Shown here one piece after another: positions 1 to 8,620 of a stretch of DNA of 33,108 bases. This DNA is from Acidithiobacillus montserratensis (GTDB lineage: Bacteria > Pseudomonadota > Gammaproteobacteria > Acidithiobacillales > Acidithiobacillaceae), in contig NZ_JABBOU010000018.1 in assembly GCF_018853465.1 (NCBI RefSeq), forward strand, positions 1-33,108, given 5' to 3'. Within the stretch, counting starts at the first letter, position 1. Every line of letters begins with the position of its first letter. The notes under the pieces were generated by a model. The model ran no database searches, was not told the DNA's origin, and saw nothing but the letters and a program-made list of their open reading frames with translations. A program made the translations under genes and the position numbers.

Positions 1-450
1 GAGGTCATTCAGCAACTGCAGCGGGATTTGCAGCAATCCCGCCACGAGATGGACCGCATCCTGCGCAGCGCCATGGAACTGGGTGAGGAAATGCTCGAAG
101 AAGACCAGCAGCGGATGCTGATTGAAGGCGAATTTCAGTTGCTGGACCTGCCTGAACTGGCCGGGAGTGAGCGCCTGCGTGAACTGCTCAATGCCGTACG
201 CCAGAAGCGCGATCTGGTGCATCTGCTGGACGGCAGTATGCGCGGCAGTGAAGTGCGCTTGTTTATTGGTGAGGAGTCCGGCTTTGCGCCCTTGAGTGAT
301 TGCAGTGTGGTGTCTGCCCCTTACGTGGTGGACGGTGAAGTGCTGGGTGTGCTTGGGGTGATCGGGCCGATGCGGATGCCCTATCAACAAATCATTCCGC
401 TGGTGGACGGCACTGCCCACCTGCTCGGTCGCGCTTTATCACAATCTTGA
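1..450 (+). CDS. hrcA: Heat-inducible transcription repressor HrcA, C-terminal part (5' end outside window)
   Basis: Frame 1 is open from the first base to the TGA at 448-450, so the N-terminal winged-helix domain lies outside the window. The visible ~149 residues hold the end of the GAF-like HrcA domain, with the family's closing motif GVLGVIGPMRMPYQQIIPLV and the stretch VRLFIGEESG. HrcA represses chaperone genes by binding CIRCE inverted repeats, and its own folding depends on GroEL. The position directly before grpE-dnaK-dnaJ is the classical arrangement. I saw no CIRCE (TTAGCACTC-N9-GAGTGCTAA) in the visible part, so it would have to lie upstream of this window. Confidence 0.93.
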   Translation, partial: EVIQQLQRDLQQSRHEMDRILRSAMELGEEMLEEDQQRMLIEGEFQLLDLPELAGSERLRELLNAVRQKRDLVHLLDGSMRGSEVRLFIGEESGFAPLSDCSVVSAPYVVDGEVLGVLGVIGPMRMPYQQIIPLVDGTAHLLGRALSQS

Positions 451-523
451 TTGCGGCGACTTGAAAAATTTCCGGCTTTTCCCCATATGGTGGAAAACCC
501 AACGAGTCAGGAGAAAATTGCGC

Positions 524-1066
524 ATGAGTGAAGAAGAAAAACCCGTGTCCTCTTCAGAGGCTTCGGAAGAAGCGGAAGTGGCAGAAAACGCCGAAACGGC
601 TTCGGATACCGTCAACTGGGAAGAAAAGGCGGAAGCCTACCGCAACGATTATCTGCGGGCGTTGGCCGATGCCGAAAACCAGCGCAAGCGTTCGGAAAAA
701 CAGATAGAAGATGCGCGCAACTATGCCGTTGACCGCTTTGCCAGAGAACTGCTGCCGGTCATCGATAGTCTGGAACTGGCGCTGGCGACGCCTCTGGATG
801 GCGATGAGGCGATTACCCAATTCCGCCAGGGCATCGAAAATACCCTGACCCTTTTTGCCCAGGCCTTGGGAAAAGCCGGTATCGCCCCCATAGAAATGGA
901 CGAAGGGCGTTTTGATCCACATTTGCATCAAGCCATAGCCATGGTGGAAGCAGAAGGGGATGCCAACCGGATTCTTGCCGTACATCAGAAAGGCTATCTC
1001 ATGCATGACCGTCTGTTGCGGCCGGCCATGGTTTCGGTATCCAAGGCACCCAAAGCGGCATCATAA
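524..1066 (+). CDS. grpE: Nucleotide exchange factor GrpE
   Basis: A 180-residue protein that promotes ADP release from DnaK in the cytoplasm. The N-terminal ~45 residues are acidic and low-complexity (many E, A and S). A long coiled-coil segment follows (EKAEAYRNDYLRALADAENQ), then the C-terminal beta-domain with FDPHLHQAIAMVE and the end motif GYLMHDRLLRPAMVSVSK, all typical of GrpE. The ATG at 524 was chosen because GGAG at 510-513 sits about ten bases upstream; an open extension further upstream lacks a comparable ribosome site. It lies 73 bases after hrcA and 42 bases before dnaK, so the three are probably co-transcribed. Confidence 0.97.
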   Translation: MSEEEKPVSSSEASEEAEVAENAETASDTVNWEEKAEAYRNDYLRALADAENQRKRSEKQIEDARNYAVDRFARELLPVIDSLELALATPLDGDEAITQFRQGIENTLTLFAQALGKAGIAPIEMDEGRFDPHLHQAIAMVEAEGDANRILAVHQKGYLMHDRLLRPAMVSVSKAPKAAS

Positions 1067-1108
1067 CGATCCACACACTATAAATTGATTGATTCAGGAG
1101 AATAGATA

Positions 1109-3013
1109 ATGGCTAAGGTAATCGGCATCGATTTAGGGACCACCAATTCCTGTGTCGCGGTGATGGAAGGCGACAAGGTCAAGGTCATCGAAAACAGCGA
1201 AGGCAAGCGCACCACCCCTTCCATTGTGGCCATCACCGAAGACGGTGAGGTGCTGGTGGGTGAAGCGGCAAAACGCCAGGCGGTCACCAACCCGGAAAAC
1301 ACCATTTATGAAGTGAAGCGACTGATCGGCCGCAAGTATGACGATGCCGAAGTGCAGAAAGATCTGAAGCATGTCCCCTACAAGGTCGTGAAGGCCGAAA
1401 ATGGCGATGCCTGGGTGGAGGTGCGTGACAAAAAATATTCTGCGCAGCAGGTGTCCGCCTTCATTCTGCAGAAAATGAAAAAAACCGCAGAAGACTATCT
1501 GGGTGAAACGGTCAGCGAAGCAGTGATTACGGTGCCGGCTTATTTCAACGATGCCCAGCGCCAGGCTACTAAGGATGCGGGTCGTATTGCCGGCCTGGAA
1601 GTGAAGCGCATCATCAATGAGCCGACCGCAGCCGCCCTGGCTTTTGGCGAAGACAAAAAGCCCGGAGACAGCAAAATCGCGGTATATGACCTGGGTGGTG
1701 GTACTTTTGACGTGTCCATCATCGAAATTGCGGAAATGGATGGCGAACACCAGTTCGAGGTATTGTCCACCAACGGGGATACTTTCCTGGGTGGCGGCGA
1801 CTTTGATAACCGCATCATCAATTACCTGGCGGATTCGTTCAAAGCCGAGGCCGGAATTGACCTGCGCAATGATCGTCTGGCCATGCAGCGGCTCAAGGAA
1901 GCAGCGGAAAAAGCCAAAATCGAACTGTCTTCCTCCCAGCAGACCGACGTCAACCTGCCCTTCATCACCGCCGACCAGAGTGGTCCCAAGCACCTGAACA
2001 TGAAGCTGACCCGGGCCAAGCTGGAATCTCTGGTGGAAGACATTATCGATCGCAGTATGGCTCCCTGCCGGGTGGCCATGAAGGATGCCAATCTGTCCAC
2101 CAGTCAGGTGACCGACGTGATTCTGGTCGGTGGTCAGAGCCGGATGCCCAAGGTGCAGGAGAAGGTCAAGGACTTTTTTGGTCAGGAGCCGCGCAAGGAT
2201 GTCAATCCCGATGAAGCGGTGGCCATTGGTGCGGCCATTCAGGGCGCGGTATTGTCCGGAGACAAAAAAGACGTGTTGCTTATGGACGTGACGCCCCTTT
2301 CCCTGGGTATCGAAACCCTGGGTGGCGTGATGACCAAGCTGATCGAAAAGAACACCACCATCCCGACCCGCAAGTCCCAGGTGTTTTCCACGGCGGAAGA
2401 CAACCAGTCGGCAGTGACGGTGCATGTGTTGCAGGGTGAGCGAGAACTGGCCCGGGATAACAAGTCCCTGGCGCGTTTTGATCTGGCCGATATTCCTCCG
2501 GCTCCCCGGGGTATGCCGCAGATCGAAGTGACTTTTGATATCGACGCCAATGGCATTCTGCATGTGTCGGCCAAGGACAATCAGACCGGCAAGGAACAGT
2601 CCATCAAGATTACTGCCGGTTCCGGCCTTTCTGAGGAGGAAATCAAGCGGATGATCGCCGAGGCCGAAGCCCATGCGGCCGATGACAAGAAGGCGCGGGC
2701 TTTGATTGAAGCCCGGAATGAAGCCGATGCCAGCATCCACGGCGCCCGCAAAGCCCTGAATGAGCAGGCGTCCGCTCCCGAAGCAGATAAGGCCAAGGTC
2801 ACTGAAGCTATTGCGGCAGTGGAATCGGCGCTCAAGGGTGAAGATGCCGAGGCTATCAAAAGTGCGGTCGCTACCTTGATGGCGGCCATGTCCACACTGC
2901 TGCAGAGTGCGGCGGGTAGTCAGGCCGAGCCCGGTGCTGCCGGGGCCGGTGAAGGTCAGGCCAAGGCCGATGATGTGGTCGATGCGGAGTTTGAAGAAGT
3001 CGACAAGAAGTAA
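1109..3013 (+). CDS. dnaK: Molecular chaperone DnaK (Hsp70)
   Basis: A full-length 634-residue Hsp70. The N-terminal ATPase opens with [16 protein letters not shown] and holds [31 protein letters not shown] and the phosphate-binding [11 protein letters not shown]. The substrate-binding domain follows ([15 protein letters not shown]), then a helical lid, an Ala/Gly-rich tail and the terminal EEVDKK typical of bacterial DnaK. It refolds proteins in an ATP cycle driven by DnaJ and GrpE, its flanking genes. The start follows the site AGGAG about nine bases upstream. No heat-shock promoter is obvious in the 42-base gap before it. A strong stem-loop separates it from dnaJ. Confidence 0.99.
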   Translation: MAKVIGIDLGTTNSCVAVMEGDKVKVIENSEGKRTTPSIVAITEDGEVLVGEAAKRQAVTNPENTIYEVKRLIGRKYDDAEVQKDLKHVPYKVVKAENGDAWVEVRDKKYSAQQVSAFILQKMKKTAEDYLGETVSEAVITVPAYFNDAQRQATKDAGRIAGLEVKRIINEPTAAALAFGEDKKPGDSKIAVYDLGGGTFDVSIIEIAEMDGEHQFEVLSTNGDTFLGGGDFDNRIINYLADSFKAEAGIDLRNDRLAMQRLKEAAEKAKIELSSSQQTDVNLPFITADQSGPKHLNMKLTRAKLESLVEDIIDRSMAPCRVAMKDANLSTSQVTDVILVGGQSRMPKVQEKVKDFFGQEPRKDVNPDEAVAIGAAIQGAVLSGDKKDVLLMDVTPLSLGIETLGGVMTKLIEKNTTIPTRKSQVFSTAEDNQSAVTVHVLQGERELARDNKSLARFDLADIPPAPRGMPQIEVTFDIDANGILHVSAKDNQTGKEQSIKITAGSGLSEEEIKRMIAEAEAHAADDKKARALIEARNEADASIHGARKALNEQASAPEADKAKVTEAIAAVESALKGEDAEAIKSAVATLMAAMSTLLQSAAGSQAEPGAAGAGEGQAKADDVVDAEFEEVDKK

Positions 3014-3029
3014 TTCAGACTTTGGTGAT

Positions 3030-3060
3030 AAGGGGGCAGGATCTGGTATCCTGTCCCCTT
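3030..3060 (+). other. Strong stem-loop between dnaK and dnaJ
   Basis: Two 13-base arms (3030-3042 and 3048-3060) pair with a single G-U wobble around a five-base loop CTGGT. No T-run follows, since the next bases are GCCTGTTTC, so it is not a standard intrinsic terminator. It lies 17 bases after the dnaK stop and 20 bases before the dnaJ start. It may stabilise the dnaK end of a processed transcript or attenuate dnaJ so that DnaK is made in excess; that role is inference. Confidence 0.7.
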
Positions 3061-3079
3061 GCCTGTTTCAGGATAAAAA

Positions 3080-4222
3080 ATGGCTACACGCGATTATTAC
3101 GAAATTTTGGAAATTACGCGCACGGCAGACGATGGGGAAATCAAAAAATCCTACCGTCGTCTGGCCATGCGTTATCATCCCGACCGCAATCCCGATGATC
3201 CCAGCGCGGAAGATCGCTTCAAGGAAATCAGCGAAGCCTACGAGGTGTTGTCCGACCCCTCCAAGCGACAGGCTTATGATCGCTTCGGGCATGCAGGTGT
3301 GCAGGGCGGTGGCGGACCAGGTGCCGGTTTTGGCGGCGGCTTTGGCGGTTTCGGCGGCGGTGGTGGAGGCTTCGGCGATATTTTCGGCGATTTGTTCGAG
3401 CAGGCTTTTGGCGGCGGGCGCGCCCAGGATTCGGGGCGTGGTTCGGATTTGCGCTATGAACTGGATCTGACACTTGAAGAAGCCGCGCTGGGCAAGACCG
3501 TCACCATCCAGATTCCCAGTTCAGCTCCCTGCGAAGTTTGTCATGGGAGTGGTGCCAAACCCGGCAGCAAGGTGGAAGATTGCAGTACCTGCGGTGGTCG
3601 TGGGCAGGTACGTATGGTCCAGGGCTTTTTCTCGGTGACTCGTCCCTGTCCCCAGTGTAATGGCAGCGGCAAGACCATCAAGGATCCCTGCACGGCCTGT
3701 CAGGGGCACGGCAGGGTGCGCAAAACCCGGGATCTGGAAGTCAAGGTACCGGCCGGGGTGGATACCGGTGACCGTATTCGCCTGAATGGTGAAGGCGAAG
3801 CCGGAGAACGGGGCGCGCCGGCGGGAGATTTGTATATTCAGGTGCGGGTGCAGCCCCACAGCCTGTTTGAGCGCGATGGCGATGATCTGCATTGTGCGGT
3901 CCCGGTGAGCTTTACCACCATGGCCATGGGCGGTGAGCTGGAAGTCCCCACCCTGACCGGTCGGGCGAAAATCCAGATTGCTCCGGGAACCCAGTCGGGT
4001 ATGGTTTTCCGTCTGCGCGGCAAGGGTGTCAAGGGGGTCCGCAGCAAATTGCATGGTGATCTCCATTGTCGTCTGCAGGTGGAGGTGCCTGTCCATTTGT
4101 CGGCACGGCAAAAAGAACTGCTTGAAGAATTCGCCAGTACTACCGGCGATCAGACCCAGCATCCCCAGCAGGAAAGCTGGTGGAACAAGGCCAAAGACTT
4201 TTTTGACCGGATGGGACTCTGA
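3080..4222 (+). CDS. dnaJ: Chaperone protein DnaJ (Hsp40)
   Basis: A full-length 380-residue class I J-protein. The J domain carries HPD at residues 33-35 ([10 protein letters not shown]). A long Gly/Phe-rich segment (about 72-105) follows, then four zinc-finger repeats [24 protein letters not shown] and CTACQGHG, and the two C-terminal beta-domains. DnaJ delivers unfolded clients to DnaK and stimulates its ATPase. AGGA precedes the ATG by about six bases. The stop codon shares one base with the dapB start (ATG at 4222), so the two genes are translationally coupled. Confidence 0.98.
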   Translation: MATRDYYEILEITRTADDGEIKKSYRRLAMRYHPDRNPDDPSAEDRFKEISEAYEVLSDPSKRQAYDRFGHAGVQGGGGPGAGFGGGFGGFGGGGGGFGDIFGDLFEQAFGGGRAQDSGRGSDLRYELDLTLEEAALGKTVTIQIPSSAPCEVCHGSGAKPGSKVEDCSTCGGRGQVRMVQGFFSVTRPCPQCNGSGKTIKDPCTACQGHGRVRKTRDLEVKVPAGVDTGDRIRLNGEGEAGERGAPAGDLYIQVRVQPHSLFERDGDDLHCAVPVSFTTMAMGGELEVPTLTGRAKIQIAPGTQSGMVFRLRGKGVKGVRSKLHGDLHCRLQVEVPVHLSARQKELLEEFASTTGDQTQHPQQESWWNKAKDFFDRMGL

Positions 4223-5061
4223 TGCCTCAGTCCACGCGTCTGGCCATTACCGCCGCCTCGGGTCGGATGGGACGGGCGCTGATTCAGGCGGCAGTGGCGC
4301 GCAATGATCTGCAAGTGACTGCCGCCATTGGTCGTTCGGGTGCTGCCTATCTGGGGCAGGATGCCGGGCAACTGGCTGGCGTACAGCCGCTGGGGGTGCC
4401 GGTAACGGCAGATCTGGCGGCGGCAATCGCGCAGGTGGATGTGGTCATCGAGTTCGGTCCGGTGGCAGCGGCTCTAGCGCATGTGACGACTTGTCTGCAG
4501 CACAAAACGCCCATGGTCATCGGGACGACAGGGTTTTTACCCGAGCAGCAGGACACCCTCAAGGCCGCCAGCCAACACATTCCCTTGTTGCTGGCGCCGA
4601 ACATGAGCGTGGGCGTCAATGTACTCCTGGCCTTTCTCCCGGCCATCACCCGGGTGCTGGGTGAGGGTTACGATGCTGAAATTGTCGAAGCCCACCATCG
4701 TCACAAGGTGGACGCGCCTTCGGGAACCGCCCTGGCTCTGGGGCGTGCGGTGGCCCAGGGGCGGGGCGTGGTGCTGGAAGAGGTGGCTTGCATGGATCGC
4801 AATGCCATCAGCGGCCCGCGCCAAGATGGCAGCATCGGCTTTGCCACTCTGCGGGGCGCCGATGTAGTGGGTGAGCATACGGTATGGCTGGCGGGCGCGG
4901 GGGAGCGCCTGGAATTGACCCATCGCGCCGCCAGCCGCCTGAATTTTGCTGAGGGAGCCCTGCGGGCAGCGCACTGGTTATCTCAGCAAGTACCGGGATT
5001 TTACGACATGCAGGATGTACTTGGCTTGAAGCAGGGGCCAGTCCTGCCTTTTTCCGACTGA
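4222..5061 (+). CDS. dapB: 4-hydroxy-tetrahydrodipicolinate reductase DapB
   Basis: A 279-residue enzyme of lysine and diaminopimelate synthesis that reduces the DapA product with NAD(P)H. The nucleotide-binding motif ASGRMGRALIQAA is at the N terminus, and VIGTTGF lies at mid-length. The catalytic segment VEAHHRHKVDAPSGTAL contains the conserved His pair and Lys, and the family's hexapeptide region is intact. The length is usual (about 270). It overlaps the end of dnaJ by one base; the dnaJ-dapB order is seen in several beta/gamma-proteobacterial genomes. Confidence 0.97.
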   Translation: MPQSTRLAITAASGRMGRALIQAAVARNDLQVTAAIGRSGAAYLGQDAGQLAGVQPLGVPVTADLAAAIAQVDVVIEFGPVAAALAHVTTCLQHKTPMVIGTTGFLPEQQDTLKAASQHIPLLLAPNMSVGVNVLLAFLPAITRVLGEGYDAEIVEAHHRHKVDAPSGTALALGRAVAQGRGVVLEEVACMDRNAISGPRQDGSIGFATLRGADVVGEHTVWLAGAGERLELTHRAASRLNFAEGALRAAHWLSQQVPGFYDMQDVLGLKQGPVLPFSD

Positions 5062-5081
5062 GTGAACGAGGAGCTTTTATC

Positions 5082-5396
5082 ATGCAATATGTGGTCGCGA
5101 ATCGGGTACCTGTTAAAGCTGAATATCGGGCCGAATTTGAAGCACGTTTCCAAAAGCGGGCCGGTGAAGTGGATAAACAGCCGGGCTTTGTACGCATGGA
5201 AATTTTGCGCCCGGTCAATGATGATGGCGTGTATGTGGTCCTGACCCACTGGGTGGATCAGGCGGCTTTTGAGGCCTGGATGAAAAGTGACGACTTCCGC
5301 GCGGCCCATGCCAACCCGCTGCCCAAGGAAGCTTTTGGGGAAGGGGGCGGTCTGGAGCGCCACGAAGTGGTGATCAGTGCCGAGGTCCCGCGCTGA
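5082..5396 (+). CDS. Antibiotic biosynthesis monooxygenase (ABM)-domain protein, HmoA/IsdG-like fold
   Basis: A 104-residue single-domain protein of the dimeric alpha/beta-barrel ABM family. The match is to motifs such as NRVPVKAEYRAEFEARF, QPGFVRMEILRPV and YVVLTHWVDQAAFEAWMKSD, which are common in small proteins annotated as heme-degrading or quinol monooxygenases. A GAGGAG ribosome site precedes the ATG. It lies 20 bases after dapB and may ride on its transcript. The substrate cannot be told from sequence. Heme degradation is one option, and a general oxidative or quinone role is another. Confidence 0.8.
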   Translation: MQYVVANRVPVKAEYRAEFEARFQKRAGEVDKQPGFVRMEILRPVNDDGVYVVLTHWVDQAAFEAWMKSDDFRAAHANPLPKEAFGEGGGLERHEVVISAEVPR

Positions 5397-5476
5397 CTCA
5401 CCGTAATTAAAACGGATTTTTGCGGATACACCGGTTAAGATGACGGCAACTTTGGATGCCGGGGATGAGGACAATC

Positions 5477-6553
5477 ATGGCGGGATTGACACGGGAACAG
5501 GTAGAGCAGTCATTGCAGGCGATGGAAGACCCTTATCTGGGTAAAAACCTCGCCCGGGCCGGAGTGCTGAAAAGTGTGGACGGAAAGCAGATCCGGATCG
5601 AACTCCCTTACCCCAGCGCCGGGGTGGCCATCGGTCTGAGTCAGGATGTGGCGCGGCAGATTCAAAATGACCACAACCAGCAGGTTGAGGTTACGGTGGG
5701 TCATCGCATTGTCACCCATCAGGTGCAGCGTGGCGTCAAATTGATGGAAGGGGTGCGCAATATCATCGCCGTGGCTTCGGGCAAGGGCGGGGTCGGGAAA
5801 TCGACGACCTCGGTGAATCTGGCCCTGGCCCTGGCCAGGGAAGGGGCGCGAGTGGGCATGCTGGATGCCGATATTTATGGCCCCAGTCAGCCGCGCATGC
5901 TCGGTATTTCCGGCAAACCCACCAGTAAGGACGGCAAAAAAATGGAACCGATGGAAGGGCATGGCATCAAGGCCATGTCCATCGGTTTCCTCATCGATGA
6001 AGAAACTCCGATGGTCTGGCGTGGGCCCATGGTCATGCAGGCCCTGGAACAATTGCTGTCGGATACGCGCTGGGGCGAGCTGGATTATCTGGTGATTGAT
6101 TTGCCACCGGGTACTGGCGATACCCAGCTGACCCTGGCCCAGAAGGTACCGGTTTCCGGAGCGGTAATTGTGACCACGCCTCAGGACATTGCCCTGCTGG
6201 ATGCTCGCAAGGGGCTGAAAATGTTTGAGAAGGTAGGCGTGCCCATTCTCGGTGTTATTGAGAATATGAGCTTCTATATCTGTCCGAAATGTGGCAATGA
6301 GGATGACATATTCGGGCATGGCGGCGGCGCGGCCATGGCCGAGCAGGATGGGGTAGAATTTCTTGGTGCCATTCCCCTGGATCGCAGCATTCGCAGTGAG
6401 GCGGATAACGGGGCACCCACGGTGGTGGCACACCCGGATTCACGTCTGGCCAAGATCTACATCGAGCTGGCCCGTCATGTAGCCGGACGGGTGGCTAATC
6501 AGGCAGTGGATCACAGCCATAAATTCCCCAATATTGTCGTGCAGAACCGCTGA
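5477..6553 (+). CDS. apbC: Iron-sulfur cluster carrier Mrp/ApbC (P-loop NTPase)
   Basis: A 358-residue protein. An N-terminal MIP18/DUF59 domain (about 1-80) is followed by the P-loop ATPase with the deviant Walker [10 protein letters not shown], the motif [14 protein letters not shown], and a C-terminal C-x2-C in [10 protein letters not shown] that holds the bridging Fe-S cluster in the family. It transfers Fe-S clusters to apo-proteins in the cytoplasm. The ATG at 5477 is preferred over one at 5456 because GAGGA ends six bases before it. It ends one base before dcd, so the pair is an operon. Confidence 0.95.
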   Translation: MAGLTREQVEQSLQAMEDPYLGKNLARAGVLKSVDGKQIRIELPYPSAGVAIGLSQDVARQIQNDHNQQVEVTVGHRIVTHQVQRGVKLMEGVRNIIAVASGKGGVGKSTTSVNLALALAREGARVGMLDADIYGPSQPRMLGISGKPTSKDGKKMEPMEGHGIKAMSIGFLIDEETPMVWRGPMVMQALEQLLSDTRWGELDYLVIDLPPGTGDTQLTLAQKVPVSGAVIVTTPQDIALLDARKGLKMFEKVGVPILGVIENMSFYICPKCGNEDDIFGHGGGAAMAEQDGVEFLGAIPLDRSIRSEADNGAPTVVAHPDSRLAKIYIELARHVAGRVANQAVDHSHKFPNIVVQNR

Positions 6554-6554
6554 G

Positions 6555-7121
6555 ATGAGTATCAAATCCGATCGCTGGATTCGCCACATGGCCGAACACG
6601 AGGGCATGATTGACCCTTTCTCTCCCCGTCAGGTGCGACATGTCGAGGGCAGTCCCATCATTTCCTATGGGCTGTCTTCCTATGGCTACGATATTCGCTG
6701 TGCCGGGGAGTTCAAGGTGTTTACCAATGTCCGCAGTGCCATTGTAGATCCCAAAAATTTCAGTGAAGATTCCTTTGTGGATTTCAGCGGCGATACCTGC
6801 ATCATTCCCCCCAATTCCTTTGCGCTGGCGCGTACTGTGGAGTATTTCCGCATCCCGCGTAATGTGCTGACCATTTGTCTCGGTAAAAGCACCTATGCGC
6901 GTTGTGGCATTATCGTCAATGTGACGCCTTTCGAGCCGGAATGGGAGGGTTACGTCACTTTGGAGTTCTCCAACACCACGCCCTTACCCGCCAAAATATA
7001 TGCCCATGAGGGCGTCGCCCAGGTGCTGTTCCTGGAATCCGACGAAGTCTGCGAGGTTTCCTACGCGGATCGGGGCGGTAAATACCAGGGGCAAAGTGGC
7101 GTGACCCTGCCGAAAGCTTGA
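6555..7121 (+). CDS. dcd: dCTP deaminase
   Basis: A 188-residue trimeric nucleotide hydrolase that converts dCTP to dUTP for thymidylate synthesis. The start [19 protein letters not shown], the segment [14 protein letters not shown] and the active-site region [19 protein letters not shown], followed by [12 protein letters not shown] with the conserved Glu, are all diagnostic. Its length is normal. The ATG lies one base after the mrp stop. No clear Shine-Dalgarno precedes it, so translational coupling is likely. Confidence 0.97.
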   Translation: MSIKSDRWIRHMAEHEGMIDPFSPRQVRHVEGSPIISYGLSSYGYDIRCAGEFKVFTNVRSAIVDPKNFSEDSFVDFSGDTCIIPPNSFALARTVEYFRIPRNVLTICLGKSTYARCGIIVNVTPFEPEWEGYVTLEFSNTTPLPAKIYAHEGVAQVLFLESDEVCEVSYADRGGKYQGQSGVTLPKA

Positions 7122-7141
7122 AATCATTTGAGGATATACCC

Positions 7142-7348
7142 ATGCGCAAGGCAGCTTTTCTAGTACTTAATTTTGTGGGTATTTTGGTATTGCTTTCGGG
7201 GTTGCTGTTCTTTTTGCAGGGGACAGGTATTTTCCCCTACCCCAAAAGCAGTTTCATGATCAACGAAACGATCTGGATTGTGCGCGGAGCCATTTTGTTT
7301 GTACTGGGCTTGGTGATTCTGTGGATTGGCCGCCGCTACCTAAAGTAG
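7142..7348 (+). CDS. Small two-helix inner-membrane protein, unknown function
   Basis: A 68-residue protein with two hydrophobic helices, AAFLVLNFVGILVLLSGLLF and AILFVLGLVILWIG, separated by a loop with IFPYPKSSFMINE. Small proteins of this shape are common and their function is unknown. The ATG at 7142 has GAGGA about eight bases upstream; an upstream TTG overlapping dcd is less likely. It follows dcd by 20 bases. Its last nine bases overlap the end of the convergent molybdopterin gene. Confidence 0.7.
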   Translation: MRKAAFLVLNFVGILVLLSGLLFFLQGTGIFPYPKSSFMINETIWIVRGAILFVLGLVILWIGRRYLK

Positions 7349-7987
7349 ATCCATAAAGCTAAAACCTTTTTTGATGTAAGCATTATTGGCATAACCGTCT
7401 TTTTCCCAGGTGCCCTGGGGCCGTGTACTGTCCAGCACAATCCGGTTGACCCATTTGACGCTTTTGTAACCATACATTTGCGGCACCAGCAGACGCAGGG
7501 GGTATCCGCCCTTGCGAAGCAGGGGTTGACCGGAAATGTGGGTGGCGAGGATGACGCCGGGCGCCCGGGCCTGGTCGAGAGTGAGGCTATCGACATACAC
7601 GCCATCGGCACTGTAGAAGGCCACATACCGGGCTGAGGGTTGAGGTTCCAGAAGGCTCAGGAAGCGCGACAGGGCGATGCCTTGCCAGTGGACATTGTTG
7701 ACGATCCAGCCGGTGACGCAATGAAAGGTTTCGATTTCCTGATCCTTACCGAGTTGATAGAGATCCGGCAGGGTGAATACCTGCGGTTTATGGATGAGCC
7801 CGGTGGTTTGCAGGCGGTAGGCGTCGGGATTGATTTCAGGGTAAGACCCCGTGTAGGTGTAGTACTCGGGAAAAACCGGAATTTTGGTATCGGCCCAGGC
7901 CATGGCTGGATATACCAGCCCCCCGGCGCTGCCAGCCAGGAGTAGTCCACCCGCTGAACGTAAAAATGCACGACGATTGATTGACAT
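7340..7987 (-). CDS. Tat-exported molybdopterin-dependent oxidoreductase (sulfite oxidase/MsrP-like fold)
   Basis: A 215-residue protein with a twin-arginine signal (NRRAFLRSAGGLLLAGS, Arg5-Arg6) cut near AMAWA, hence periplasmic. The Oxidoreductase_Molyb domain holds the Moco-ligating Cys90 in FHCVTGW and the later motif GGYPLRLLVPQMYGYKSVKW. It is much shorter than plant or animal sulfite oxidase because it has neither the dimerisation nor the heme domain. The ATG at 7987 follows AGAGGA. The cytochrome b561 gene lies four bases upstream, so electrons probably pass between this enzyme and the quinone pool through it. The substrate is unknown; sulfite, a sulfoxide or methionine sulfoxide repair are the family options. 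Confidence 0.88.
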   Translation of the reverse strand: MSINRRAFLRSAGGLLLAGSAGGLVYPAMAWADTKIPVFPEYYTYTGSYPEINPDAYRLQTTGLIHKPQVFTLPDLYQLGKDQEIETFHCVTGWIVNNVHWQGIALSRFLSLLEPQPSARYVAFYSADGVYVDSLTLDQARAPGVILATHISGQPLLRKGGYPLRLLVPQMYGYKSVKWVNRIVLDSTRPQGTWEKDGYANNAYIKKGFSFMDLL

Positions 7988-7991
7988 GATT

Positions 7992-8600
7992 TTATCCTCT
8001 TTTCCAGACGGCAAATATGCGCCAAAGGGCATCGCCGCGCAGTGCATGATAAAAGGCCATGAACACATGGCCGATCCATAAATAGGCTAACAGGGGAGTA
8101 CCCAGACGCATAAGGGTGAGTCCAAGCTGAGCGCCTCCAGGGAGATGCAAATTGCCACGCAAGACCAGCCAGCCTATAAAACCCCCAAAGGTCACCACGC
8201 TGACACCGACGAAGAAAATGGCTTGCCAGAGACTTGATAATCCCGGCTGTACGCCATGACTGGGTAACCGGCCACGCAATAGCCGAGCCATATCTTGAGC
8301 GACAGCCCGGGGCATGCGCCACGAAAACCAGGTGCCCAGCAGATGCCGCCCCCAGGGAGTCAGCAGATAGGTCAGCCAGGTCAGGACCAGCCAGCCGGTC
8401 AGAATCAAACCTGCCAGGACATGCAGTGGAAACCAGGTGAAGTCAGCAAACCAGAGCGCCGCCAGACTGTTCCACAGTTCAAAGGTGACGCTCAGCACCA
8501 ATCCCAGGTGCAGAATTTTGGCGTATACCGGAAAATCCGCCGGAGACTCCCGTACCGGGTTGGACGATAAACTAACGGAAATGGGAATGATATCTGCCAT
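7992..8600 (-). CDS. Prokaryotic cytochrome b561 family membrane protein
   Basis: A 202-residue protein with four predicted transmembrane helices. Candidate heme-ligating histidines lie at residues 31 (KILHLGLVL), 60 (FPLHVLAG), 178 (GHVFMAF) and 185 (FYHALRG), arranged like the di-heme b561/Ni-hydrogenase cytochrome family. It sits between the photolyase and the molybdopterin oxidoreductase, with gaps of 20 and 4 bases. It most likely anchors and exchanges electrons with the periplasmic molybdoenzyme, as YedZ/MsrQ does for MsrP, although MsrQ is a different family. Which way the electrons flow cannot be read from sequence. Confidence 0.85.
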   Translation of the reverse strand: MADIIPISVSLSSNPVRESPADFPVYAKILHLGLVLSVTFELWNSLAALWFADFTWFPLHVLAGLILTGWLVLTWLTYLLTPWGRHLLGTWFSWRMPRAVAQDMARLLRGRLPSHGVQPGLSSLWQAIFFVGVSVVTFGGFIGWLVLRGNLHLPGGAQLGLTLMRLGTPLLAYLWIGHVFMAFYHALRGDALWRIFAVWKRG

Positions 8601-8620
8601 CGCTGACCTCGCTAATAGAC

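Noticed and set aside
1133..2740. 535-codon open frame antisense to dnaK
   Set aside because: It is the mirror of codon-biased dnaK, has no recognisable domain and no ribosome site, and dnaK itself is beyond doubt.
5401..5421. CCGT/ACGG stem followed by ATTTTT after the ABM gene
   Set aside because: Only four pairs and a seven-base A/T loop; too weak to call a terminator.
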